This document shows, one piece after another, positions 7,291 to 12,848 of a stretch of 12,848 bases of DNA (positions within the stretch are counted from its first letter, which is position 1; each line of letters begins with the position of its first letter). The notes under the pieces were generated by a model. That model was not told the origin of the DNA and did no database searches. It saw nothing but the letters and a program-made list of their open reading frames with translations. The translations under genes were made by a program, and so were the position numbers. This DNA is from an uncultured bacterium (GTDB lineage: Bacteria > Verrucomicrobiota > Verrucomicrobiia > Opitutales > Intestinicryptomonadaceae), in NCBI GenBank assembly GCA_905214995.1, contig CAJMOT010000058.1, positions 1 through 12,848 of the forward strand, read 5' to 3'.

Positions 7291-7335
7291 CTGGGCAATT
7301 TTATGTCTATTGTATATGCCCAGTTTTTTTGTAAA
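7291..7335 (-). promoter_or_regulatory. Candidate fic promoter inside an inverted repeat
   Basis: On the minus strand TTTACA (7335-7330, 5/6 -35 match) and TACAAT (7314-7309, 5/6 -10 match) are 15 bases apart, a little short. The arms CTGGGCA (7323-7317) and TGCCCAG (7297-7291) flank the -10. A dyad in that position suggests a repressor site, perhaps autoregulation through the winged-helix end of Fic. That role is inference. Confidence 0.4.
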
Positions 7336-7684
7336 GAAAAAAAGAAAAAACAATCAAATAATTGGCTTAGCATTAATTAAATTTGAATTTTCCTTGCATC
7401 AATCGCTTTTGCCGTCGGCTCATTTAAAGCAAATTGGCTTGCGTTAAGCAAAGCGTCAAATTGCTTAACGCGACTGCAATTGTCGTAAATTTATCGACAA
7501 CTGGATATATTTGCTGTAAGTTTTTTGCCAGTTTTCTTAATGCAAACTGAATCGCTTTAAGTTTGCTTAACGCAATCGGCACATTGTTGTGCATTTCGCG
7601 GGCGCGGAGCGGGCGGCGGAGGCGTTTTTTGGGTGCGGACGAAGAGTTGTTTTATCCGCGCCGACTGCCGCTGCGGGCTTCCCG
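7336..7684. other. AT-rich gene-free region with dyad cluster
   Basis: It lies between the 3' end of the transporter gene and the fic promoter, about 350 bases without a credible gene. The part up to about 7580 is strikingly A+T-rich compared with the rest of the window and carries the dyads listed separately. From 7590 to 7684 the composition returns to GC-rich; I see no clear terminator for the transporter. Confidence 0.55.
7439..7575. repeat. Repeated TTGCTTAACGCAA dyad elements
   Basis: The 13-base element TTGCTTAACGCAA is itself a dyad (TTGC-N5-GCAA). It occurs as exact reverse complement at 7439-7451, as TTGCTTAACGCGA at 7461-7473, as TTTCTTAATGCAA at 7533-7545 (11/13), and exactly at 7563-7575. 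The first two form an 11-bp inverted repeat with a 9-base spacer (7441-7471). Two further inverted repeats also have 9-base spacers: TTGTCG/CGACAA (7480-7500) and CAGTTT/AAACTG (7529-7549). It looks like a multi-site protein-binding region; the protein is unknown. Confidence 0.6.
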
Positions 7685-9490
7685 CTATATCCAAAATAGC
7701 GATATTATCATCACTATTATCGAAAACGGCGCGCCGAATTTGAAAAAGTCTTTAAACTTGTAGCCGCCGGGATTCATCACGAGCATGTTTACGGGCGAGG
7801 ATAGCGGCGTCATAAATGCCGTGGACGAAGCCACCGCCACCGCCATTTCGAGCCCGTGGGGGTCTGCGCCCATGGTTTGCGCCGCGGCGATCGCTATCGG
7901 CGCGAAGAGTATTGCGGTGACGGTGTTTGCGATAAACATCACAGTCAGCATCGCGAGCGCGAAAAGCCCCGCCGTCACAGCGGTTTCCCCGTACCCGCCG
8001 AGCGCGTCGAGTACCGCGCCGGCGGCGAGCTCCACTCCTCCCGTGTTTTCGAGCGCGGCGGCAAACGGCATCATGCAGATTATCAATATCAGCGCGGGCC
8101 AGTATACAGACTTGTAGGCCTCGTCCATGCTCAGGCATTTGAAGGACACCATCATCAGGCAGCATATCGCCGCGGCAACGACGTTTTCCACCGCGCCCGT
8201 CGCCATAAGCGCGACCATCACGAGCAGGCTTAAAATCGCCCCGCCCGCGCGCCCGGGGGAGGTTGCGGCGATTTCGGACTCTTCCGGAAGGTTCAATATT
8301 ATGAAATCTCGGTTTTGGGATTTCAGGCGGCGTATGGATTCCCATTTCCCGAATACCAGGAGAATGTCGCCCACGCGCAACCTGTGCGAGAGCATGTTGT
8401 CGCCGACCGCCGCGCTGTTGCGCCTTAGCCCGATGGCGTTCAGTCCGAACGCGTTCCTGAATTTCGCCTCCATCAGAGTTTGGCCTATCAGAGACGATTC
8501 CGGAAGTATCGCTATTTCCGCCATGCCGATTTCTGCGGAGCGCTCGGAGAAATAGCCGCCCGAGAGAGGAAGCTCGCGCAGCAGAAATTCCGCCGGAATT
8601 TCCGAGGCCCGCGGGTCGCGCAAGTCGCAGAGAAGCAGGTCGCCGGCGGCGATTTCCGTATCCGGCGCGGGCTCTATCAACGCCCTTTCTCGGCGGATTT
8701 TGCGCTCGATGCAGATTATCCCGAAGGACGGCCCGCCGCGCCGCCCGAATTCGGATATCTTCATGCCGGCAAGGGGGGAATCCGCCGGAACCTCGAATAT
8801 CTTTTCTCGCGATTCGAGGCGGTATGCGCGGACGAAGTCGGAGAGCCTCCGGCGCGCTCCCCTGGCGCGGTTTTCGGGCTCGCCGTCCGGCAGAAACCTG
8901 CGCACAACCAGCATGTAGGCTATCCCCGCGGCGAGGGCGGTGAGGCCGATGGGAGTGACTTCGAAGAATCCAAAGCCCTCGTACCCCTCTTTTATAAGCG
9001 CGCCGTTTGCAATCAGGTTGGGGGAGGTTGCGACGAGCGTCGTCATGCCGCTTATTATCCCCGCGAATGCGAGCGGCATCATCAGCTTTGAGGGCGGTAT
9101 GCCGCGGCGGCTGCAAATGCTTAGGGTGACCGGTATGAAAATCGCGACAACCCCCGTCGTGCTCATTACGGATCCCAGCAGGGCGACGGAGCACATCAGC
9201 ATGGCTATCAGAGCGGCCTCCGACTTCCCCGAGCGGCGGAGTATCCAGTCTCCGACGGCGGCGGAAACACCCGTTCTCGCGAGCCCCGAGCTTATTGCGA
9301 ACATCAGGGCGATTATTATGACGCTCGAGTCCGAAAACGCGGCGAACGCCTCTTCGGGCTTTACTATTCCCGATATTATGAGGATTACGAACGCGCACGT
9401 GGCGACGGCGTCCATGCGGGGCCTTCCCGCGACGAATGCCGCGACGCACGCGCAGAGCAGCGCGAGTACAAACGCGAGTTCAAGATTCAT
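7685..9490 (-). CDS. SLC13-family anion transporter with two RCK_C (TrkA-C) domains
   Basis: An inner-membrane permease of 601 residues. An N-terminal block of hydrophobic helices (about 1-188) includes TTLVATSPNLIANG (150-163), an SLC13-type signature. A soluble insert carries two TrkA-C-like domains, about 222-280 (ending AAGDLLLCDL) and 310-380 (ending RVGDILLVFG). A second helical block (about 418-601) includes SSTAFMTPLSSPVNMLVMNP. This is the usual layout of the dicarboxylate/sulfate-type symporters with RCK inserts. The substrate cannot be told from sequence; sulfate, dicarboxylates or other anions are possible. The start at 9490 gives MNLELAF, in line with relatives; an in-frame ATG at 9514 is the alternative. 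No Shine-Dalgarno is clear. It is transcribed divergently from the PEP-CTERM gene at 9706. Confidence 0.88.
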   Translation of the reverse strand: MNLELAFVLALLCACVAAFVAGRPRMDAVATCAFVILIISGIVKPEEAFAAFSDSSVIIIALMFAISSGLARTGVSAAVGDWILRRSGKSEAALIAMLMCSVALLGSVMSTTGVVAIFIPVTLSICSRRGIPPSKLMMPLAFAGIISGMTTLVATSPNLIANGALIKEGYEGFGFFEVTPIGLTALAAGIAYMLVVRRFLPDGEPENRARGARRRLSDFVRAYRLESREKIFEVPADSPLAGMKISEFGRRGGPSFGIICIERKIRRERALIEPAPDTEIAAGDLLLCDLRDPRASEIPAEFLLRELPLSGGYFSERSAEIGMAEIAILPESSLIGQTLMEAKFRNAFGLNAIGLRRNSAAVGDNMLSHRLRVGDILLVFGKWESIRRLKSQNRDFIILNLPEESEIAATSPGRAGGAILSLLVMVALMATGAVENVVAAAICCLMMVSFKCLSMDEAYKSVYWPALILIICMMPFAAALENTGGVELAAGAVLDALGGYGETAVTAGLFALAMLTVMFIANTVTAILFAPIAIAAAQTMGADPHGLEMAVAVASSTAFMTPLSSPVNMLVMNPGGYKFKDFFKFGAPFSIIVMIISLFWI

Positions 9491-9609
9491 TTCCGTAAAT
9501 GGCGGCGTTGTCATCTCAAAATGCGCAAAGCTGAGCGGAATTTCAACCCATAAAAAGAGATTGCGCTCCGCTTTTCGGAATTTCCGGCGCGAAAAACGCG
9601 CAAATGCGC

Positions 9610-9617
9610 CGTTTGAG
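9610..9617. promoter_or_regulatory. Possible third operator half-site
   Basis: CGTTTGAG repeats one half of the palindromes at 9654-9667 and 9687-9700. The other half is not conserved. It lies 50 bp (centre to centre) from the first full site. An eight-base match could be chance. Confidence 0.2.
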
Positions 9618-9653
9618 CGTTAAATTTGAATCCCGAGAAAAATGCTTGACGGC

Positions 9654-9700
9654 CTCAAACCTTTGAGAAAAATATATTCCATAAATCTCAAACGTTTGAT
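9654..9700. promoter_or_regulatory. Paired LacI-type operator-like palindromes
   Basis: CTCAAACCTTTGAG (9654-9667) and CTCAAACGTTTGAT (9687-9700) share the core TCAAAC(C/G)TTTGA. In the second, 12 bases are perfectly palindromic with the AAACGTTT centre typical of LacI/GalR operators such as PurR boxes. Their centres are 33 bp apart, about three helical turns. The second ends six bases before the ATG at 9706, and a TATATT (9673-9678) lies between them. Binding here should repress the PEP-CTERM gene; the regulator is not in the window. Confidence 0.55.
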
Positions 9701-9705
9701 TTTCT

Positions 9706-11178
9706 ATGAAAAGAATTCTTGCCTCGTTGTTTTTCTCGGGAATTTGCGCGCTTAACGCCGCCGATTTGACATGGGTCGGAGGTGAGAGCGACAGCTCAGG
9801 GTTCAACTTCTCGGATTTTGGAAATTGGGAGCCCTCAGGATACAGCCCGTCCGGATTCGACAATGTGACCATCGGAAATTTTACCGCGACTACCTCTTCG
9901 AGCGACAATCAGTACAAGATAAACGGCTTTGCGGAAGTAAACGATCTCAGGATAGAAAACCTCGTCTTGCCGGATCCCGTGAGGTTTTTTATATATACCG
10001 TATCTAGCGGCGCTCCGACAATAAACGGGAATGTTTTTGTCGGCAATATCGACGTCGGCGGCAACGGCGGCGAATGGCGCAGCCCGAATATTCGCGGGTA
10101 CGGGGTGGATTTTATCGTCAAAGGCTCAATTACGATAGCTCCGACGAGCGGGACATCCCAGAGCAACGCCTCCGTGCTCACTTTCGGCGGAACCAATAGG
10201 AGCGGGTTTTTCAAATCGCTTTCCATAGGCGAAAACGCGGCGGTCGATTCGTCCACGGGCTACAAGACGGCGGTATATCTCGACGCCGCATACGCGGGCG
10301 CCACTCTCGAGCTCGCCGGAGCAAACTTGGCCGGCGACGCTTCAAATTGGGCGGTGGTCCATGGGGTTGTGCAAATGAGCAATTCCGCCGACGGATCAAA
10401 ATACGCGTCGCTTATGATAGGCCGCAACGAATCGGAGGAATACAGGGATTCCCACGTGGCGATCGGCGGATTGAACGGTTCGGGCAGGATTCTTACGAAG
10501 CTTTTGAGCGACGATTCCAACGCCGCAACTTCCTATCTCACTTTCCAAAACGCGGAGGGCGTGAATACGTCGTTTACGGGATCCCTCCGCAGATCTGCGA
10601 CCTCATACAGGGACAATGTGGCTTTCATAATGGACGGCGCGGGGACGCAGAGCGTTTCGCTCTCCGGCAACTCCGGAGCCGGCGTCGTCGGCGTGACAGT
10701 AAAGAACGGTACGTTTTATCTGAGCAATTCCGATTCATCCGGCGCGCTCGTCATGGAGGGCGGAAAGTTTGGCGCGATAAACGGCGGCACGGCTTTCGAT
10801 TCGGCAGTCTGGAAGGGCGGGGCGTTTTCTTTCGCAAACCACGAAACTTTTTACGGCGGCGTCCCCGACAAAATAACGATAAACGGCGCATTTTCAAAGG
10901 AGGCGGAAGGGAAGATAGCCGTAGACTTTGAAGGGCTCGACGCGGCCGACCTGATCGGCTACACGTTCGACCTCATATCCGCCGATCTCACGGAAGGATT
11001 TTCGGCCGACGCCAACGAAGACTTCGTTGCGCAAAACTTGCTGAACGCGATGGCGGATTTCGCGTGGAACGGCAATGTCCTGCAAGTGACGTTCTCGCAG
11101 GTTCCTGAACCCGCGGCGTTCGCCGCGCTGTTTGGCGCCGCGGCTCTCGCCATCGCCGCGCGCCGCGGGAGAAGATAG
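9706..11178 (+). CDS. PEP-CTERM sorting domain-containing surface protein
   Basis: A 490-residue secreted protein. The signal peptide (MKRILASLFFSGICALNAA) is followed by LTWVGG and an NW-containing N-terminal motif, then a long Gly/Ser/Asn-rich beta-strand region. The C-terminal 25 residues are a PEP-CTERM signal (VPEP at 466-469, hydrophobic helix, RRGRR tail) for exosortase processing. Stretches such as YLTFQNAEG...SFTGSL and VTVKNGTFYLS line up by eye with YIELTNAQSRVFEGKISLS and VTVNSGELSM of the protein at 300-1631, so the two look paralogous. The ATG at 9706 starts directly with the signal peptide; no Shine-Dalgarno precedes it. Operator-like palindromes upstream suggest repression by a LacI-type regulator, perhaps tied to sugar supply. 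Ligand and role are unknown. Confidence 0.85.
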   Translation: MKRILASLFFSGICALNAADLTWVGGESDSSGFNFSDFGNWEPSGYSPSGFDNVTIGNFTATTSSSDNQYKINGFAEVNDLRIENLVLPDPVRFFIYTVSSGAPTINGNVFVGNIDVGGNGGEWRSPNIRGYGVDFIVKGSITIAPTSGTSQSNASVLTFGGTNRSGFFKSLSIGENAAVDSSTGYKTAVYLDAAYAGATLELAGANLAGDASNWAVVHGVVQMSNSADGSKYASLMIGRNESEEYRDSHVAIGGLNGSGRILTKLLSDDSNAATSYLTFQNAEGVNTSFTGSLRRSATSYRDNVAFIMDGAGTQSVSLSGNSGAGVVGVTVKNGTFYLSNSDSSGALVMEGGKFGAINGGTAFDSAVWKGGAFSFANHETFYGGVPDKITINGAFSKEAEGKIAVDFEGLDAADLIGYTFDLISADLTEGFSADANEDFVAQNLLNAMADFAWNGNVLQVTFSQVPEPAAFAALFGAAALAIAARRGRR

Positions 11179-11196
11179 GATTTTGAATATCGCGCA

Positions 11197-11230
11197 AAAA
11201 GAGGCTCCGGCAAACCGGAGCCTTTTTTTT
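11197..11230. terminator. Bidirectional rho-independent terminator
   Basis: AGGCTCCGG (11202-11210) and CCGGAGCCT (11215-11223) form a 9-bp stem with loop CAAA. T8 follows on plus (11223-11230), ending the PEP-CTERM gene. On minus the stem is followed by CTTTTTG (A-run 11196-11200), serving the convergent guanylyltransferase gene. Confidence 0.92.
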
Positions 11231-11244
11231 GCGGCGGATTGCGG

Positions 11245-12315
11245 TTATCTGAACCTCTCGGGGAGAGTTTTTACGAGGTCTTTCAGCTTTTCGGCGGACT
11301 CTTTTTTGCACACGAGCGTAGCGTCTTTGGAGTGCACTACCACCAGCCCCTCGACCCCCATCAGGGCGGTGGCGCGCCCCGCGGCGTCGAAGACCGCGCA
11401 GTTTTTTGAATCCGCCGCAAACAGCTCGCCGACCGCCGCGTTGCCGTCGGCGCCCCTGGGCATGCGCCTTTCCGCCGCCGCCCACGAGCCCACGTCGTCC
11501 CAGTCGAACTGAGCCGGCACCGTCCATGCGTTGTCGGCGCGCTCCATCACCGAAAAGTCTATGCTTATTTTTTCGATTTGCGGGTATAGCCTCTCCGCCG
11601 CGGCGAAAAATTCGGAATCGGGCGATGCGGAAATTTCGCGCAGTATTTTGCCGGTCTCGGGCGCGTTTTTTTCTATCGCCGCGAGAATCGCCGAAGTCTT
11701 CCAGACGAATATTCCGGCATTCCAGTAAAACTCCCCGCTTGCTGCGTATTCGGAGGCCCGCGCGAGGTTCGGCTTTTCAAAAAACCTCGCGACTTTGTAG
11801 TATTCGCCAAAGTCGGCGGAAAATTTTTCCCCGCGGCGGATGTACCCGTATCCGGTGGCGGGAAATGTCGGGACTATTCCTATCGTGACGAGCCCGCCGC
11901 CGCTTTCGGCGACCTCGAACGCCGCCCCTATCGTGCGCGCGAACGCCTCCGCGTCGGAGACGATGTGGTCGGAGGGGAATACGGCGAACGACGAATCTTC
12001 GCCGCCTCCGATTTTTTTGAGATAGGCCGCAGAGAGCCCTATTGCGGCTGTCGTGTCGCGGCCGGCGGGCTCGACGATTATTTTGTCGCGCGCGATTTCC
12101 GGGCAGACGGAGGCTATCGCCCCGACCTGCTCGGCGTTCGTCACGACATATACGTTTTCGGGTTCGACCGCGCGTCGCGCGCGCGCGTAGGTCATGGAGA
12201 GCAGGCACGAGTCTCCGCCCGTCACGTTCCAGAGGTGCTTGGGCTTCGACCTGCGGCTGAGCGGCCAGAACCGCTCGCCGGCGCCGCCCGCCATTATCAC
12301 GGCGTATCTTTTCAT
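11245..12315 (-). CDS. manC: Mannose-1-phosphate guanylyltransferase
   Basis: A 356-residue cytosolic nucleotidyltransferase expected to make GDP-mannose from mannose 1-phosphate and GTP, for polysaccharide or glycoprotein synthesis. Visible motifs: the N-terminal nucleotide-binding loop MAGGAGERFWPLSRRSKPKH (9-28), DTTAAIGLSAAYL, FPSDH, GYGYIRRG, FFEKPN, WNAGIFVWK and FDWDDVGSW near the C-terminal third. It stops after a short beta-helix-like tail and lacks the phosphomannose isomerase domain of the long bifunctional enzymes. The symbol manC is used loosely; the single-domain form is common. It is convergent with the PEP-CTERM gene and divergent from the membrane protein at 12443. The ATG at 12315 lacks a Shine-Dalgarno sequence. 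Confidence 0.92.
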   Translation of the reverse strand: MKRYAVIMAGGAGERFWPLSRRSKPKHLWNVTGGDSCLLSMTYARARRAVEPENVYVVTNAEQVGAIASVCPEIARDKIIVEPAGRDTTAAIGLSAAYLKKIGGGEDSSFAVFPSDHIVSDAEAFARTIGAAFEVAESGGGLVTIGIVPTFPATGYGYIRRGEKFSADFGEYYKVARFFEKPNLARASEYAASGEFYWNAGIFVWKTSAILAAIEKNAPETGKILREISASPDSEFFAAAERLYPQIEKISIDFSVMERADNAWTVPAQFDWDDVGSWAAAERRMPRGADGNAAVGELFAADSKNCAVFDAAGRATALMGVEGLVVVHSKDATLVCKKESAEKLKDLVKTLPERFR

Positions 12316-12320
12316 GTTGT

Positions 12321-12353
12321 ATTTTGTATCCCTCTTTCGGGGCGGGCTGTCAA
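12321..12353 (-). promoter_or_regulatory. Candidate promoter of the guanylyltransferase gene
   Basis: On the minus strand a consensus TTGACA (12353-12348) lies upstream of GATACAAAAT (12330-12321). The best -10 reading, TACAAA (12328-12323), is 19 bases away, slightly long. The implied start is within a few bases of the ATG at 12315, hence a very short leader. Confidence 0.4.
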
Positions 12354-12389
12354 TTTATTTGGGCTTCCGGCGCGCGTCGCAAAAAGAGT

Positions 12390-12418
12390 TTGCAATATTT
12401 TTCCCGCGCGGATAAATT
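12390..12418 (+). promoter_or_regulatory. Candidate promoter of the right-edge membrane protein
   Basis: TTGCAA (12390-12395) and TAAATT (12413-12418) are separated by exactly 17 bases, each a 4/6 match to consensus. The ATG at 12443 follows about 18 bases after the expected start, with GGAG and AAAGG motifs (12423-12431) somewhat far upstream as a possible ribosome-binding site. Confidence 0.4.
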
Positions 12419-12442
12419 GAACGGAGAAAGGCGGCTTTTGGC

Positions 12443-12848
12443 ATGGCGAGAAATTTTTGCGCAATTCTGCTCGCGTTCGGATACGCGGTTTTGTTCGTCG
12501 CCCTCTTATTCGTGCTCGTGGCGGACAATTTTTATTCGTACAGGGACTTCGGGGAGTTCTCGTATTTTTCTTTCGTTCCGTTCGGATTTTTCGCGGCGTG
12601 CGCGCTCGCGGTTTACGCGGCGCTTTCGTATATGCGGTTTCTCGCGCCGGCGGCGGATTCCGTCCTCCTGGGGTTTTTGATATTTTGGGCGGCGTGCTTT
12701 GCGCATTGGGGCCTCCCGTTCGGCGGCGGGGCGCAGGGCGGATTTTCCCTCTCGATGCGCGCGCTTTCTGCGGCGTTTTTGGCGGGCTCGCCCGCGCTGT
12801 TTTTCGCGTGCGGGGCGTCCGTTCTGCGCGCGGGGCGCGTCCGCAGGG
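12443..12848 (+). CDS. Multi-pass membrane protein, 3' end outside the window
   Basis: An open frame runs from the ATG at 12443 without a stop to the window end (135 codons seen). I translated it by hand: it begins MARNFCAILLAFGYAVLFVA and contains about four hydrophobic segments, near residues 5-27, 45-66, 75-95 and 103-128. These are separated by short aromatic or Gly-rich loops, with Arg residues at the end of the visible part. It is an inner-membrane protein by composition. I recognise no family. An in-frame TAA (12413-12415) upstream supports the chosen start. It is divergent from the guanylyltransferase gene, with 127 bases between them. Confidence 0.65.
   Translation, partial: MARNFCAILLAFGYAVLFVALLFVLVADNFYSYRDFGEFSYFSFVPFGFFAACALAVYAALSYMRFLAPAADSVLLGFLIFWAACFAHWGLPFGGGAQGGFSLSMRALSAAFLAGSPALFFACGASVLRAGRVRR

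Noticed and set aside
7287..7373. N-terminal extension of Fic to the upstream start at 7373.
   Set aside because: It encodes a Phe run from A-rich DNA, overlaps the likely promoter and inverted repeat, and adds residues before the usual Fic_N start.
7443..7571. Integron attC-like core sites: GTTAAGC (7443-7449) fits GTTRRRY, and GCTTAAC (7463-7469, 7565-7571) fits RYYYAAC.
   Set aside because: An attC site needs RYYYAAC first and GTTRRRY last; the order here is the reverse on both strands. There is no integrase or cassette array in the window. Seven-base degenerate matches are easily met by the repeated dyad.
7752..9449. 565-codon minus-strand frame overlapping the transporter in another frame.
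   Set aside because: Extremely Arg-rich translation; the overlapping frame encodes a complete SLC13 protein with known signatures.

Overview
The window is GC-rich chromosomal DNA that looks verrucomicrobial. Two secreted proteins end in PEP-CTERM sorting signals (VPEPATLAAIFGAAALALA and VPEPAAFAALFGAAALAIA) of the form common in Verrucomicrobiota, and there is an xseB-dxs pair with an unusual DXS variant. Phylum placement is inference from these features; nothing in the window fixes genus. There are no rRNA or tRNA genes, CRISPR arrays, transposases or phage genes that I can recognise.

Layout from left to right. Positions 1-299 hold hairpins, including the terminator of the first gene. At 300-1631 (-) is a PEP-CTERM surface protein. 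At 1632-2037 is a gene-free stretch packed with inverted repeats. At 2038-3372 (-) is a thymidine/pyrimidine-nucleoside phosphorylase with a rewritten signature loop. Divergent from it is a likely operon, xseB (3639-3875, +) and dxs (3910-5793, +), serving DNA repair/processing and isoprenoid-precursor/thiamine/pyridoxal supply. After a gene-free stretch (5794-6185) comes a Fic-family AMPylase (6186-7286, -) in DNA visibly richer in A+T than its neighbours. Its upstream region (7287-7684) contains a dense set of dyad repeats. At 7685-9490 (-) is an SLC13-type transporter with two inserted RCK_C domains. A divergent promoter region with two LacI-type palindromes leads to a second PEP-CTERM protein (9706-11178, +), which looks paralogous to the first. 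A bidirectional terminator (about 11197-11230) separates it from a convergent mannose-1-phosphate guanylyltransferase gene (11245-12315, -). At the right edge an unrecognised multi-pass membrane protein (12443 to beyond 12848, +) is cut by the window end.

Most of the window is housekeeping plus surface-protein genes; the genes do not form one pathway. The most distinctive content is non-coding: palindromic candidate operators at several starts, a long 16-bp-arm inverted repeat at 1944-2006, and the 7439-7575 dyad cluster upstream of fic. Many starts lack a clear Shine-Dalgarno sequence, and several promoter-like hexamer pairs lie so close to the start codon that very short or leaderless transcripts are possible. 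I did not find convincing evidence of a new defence or mobile system.
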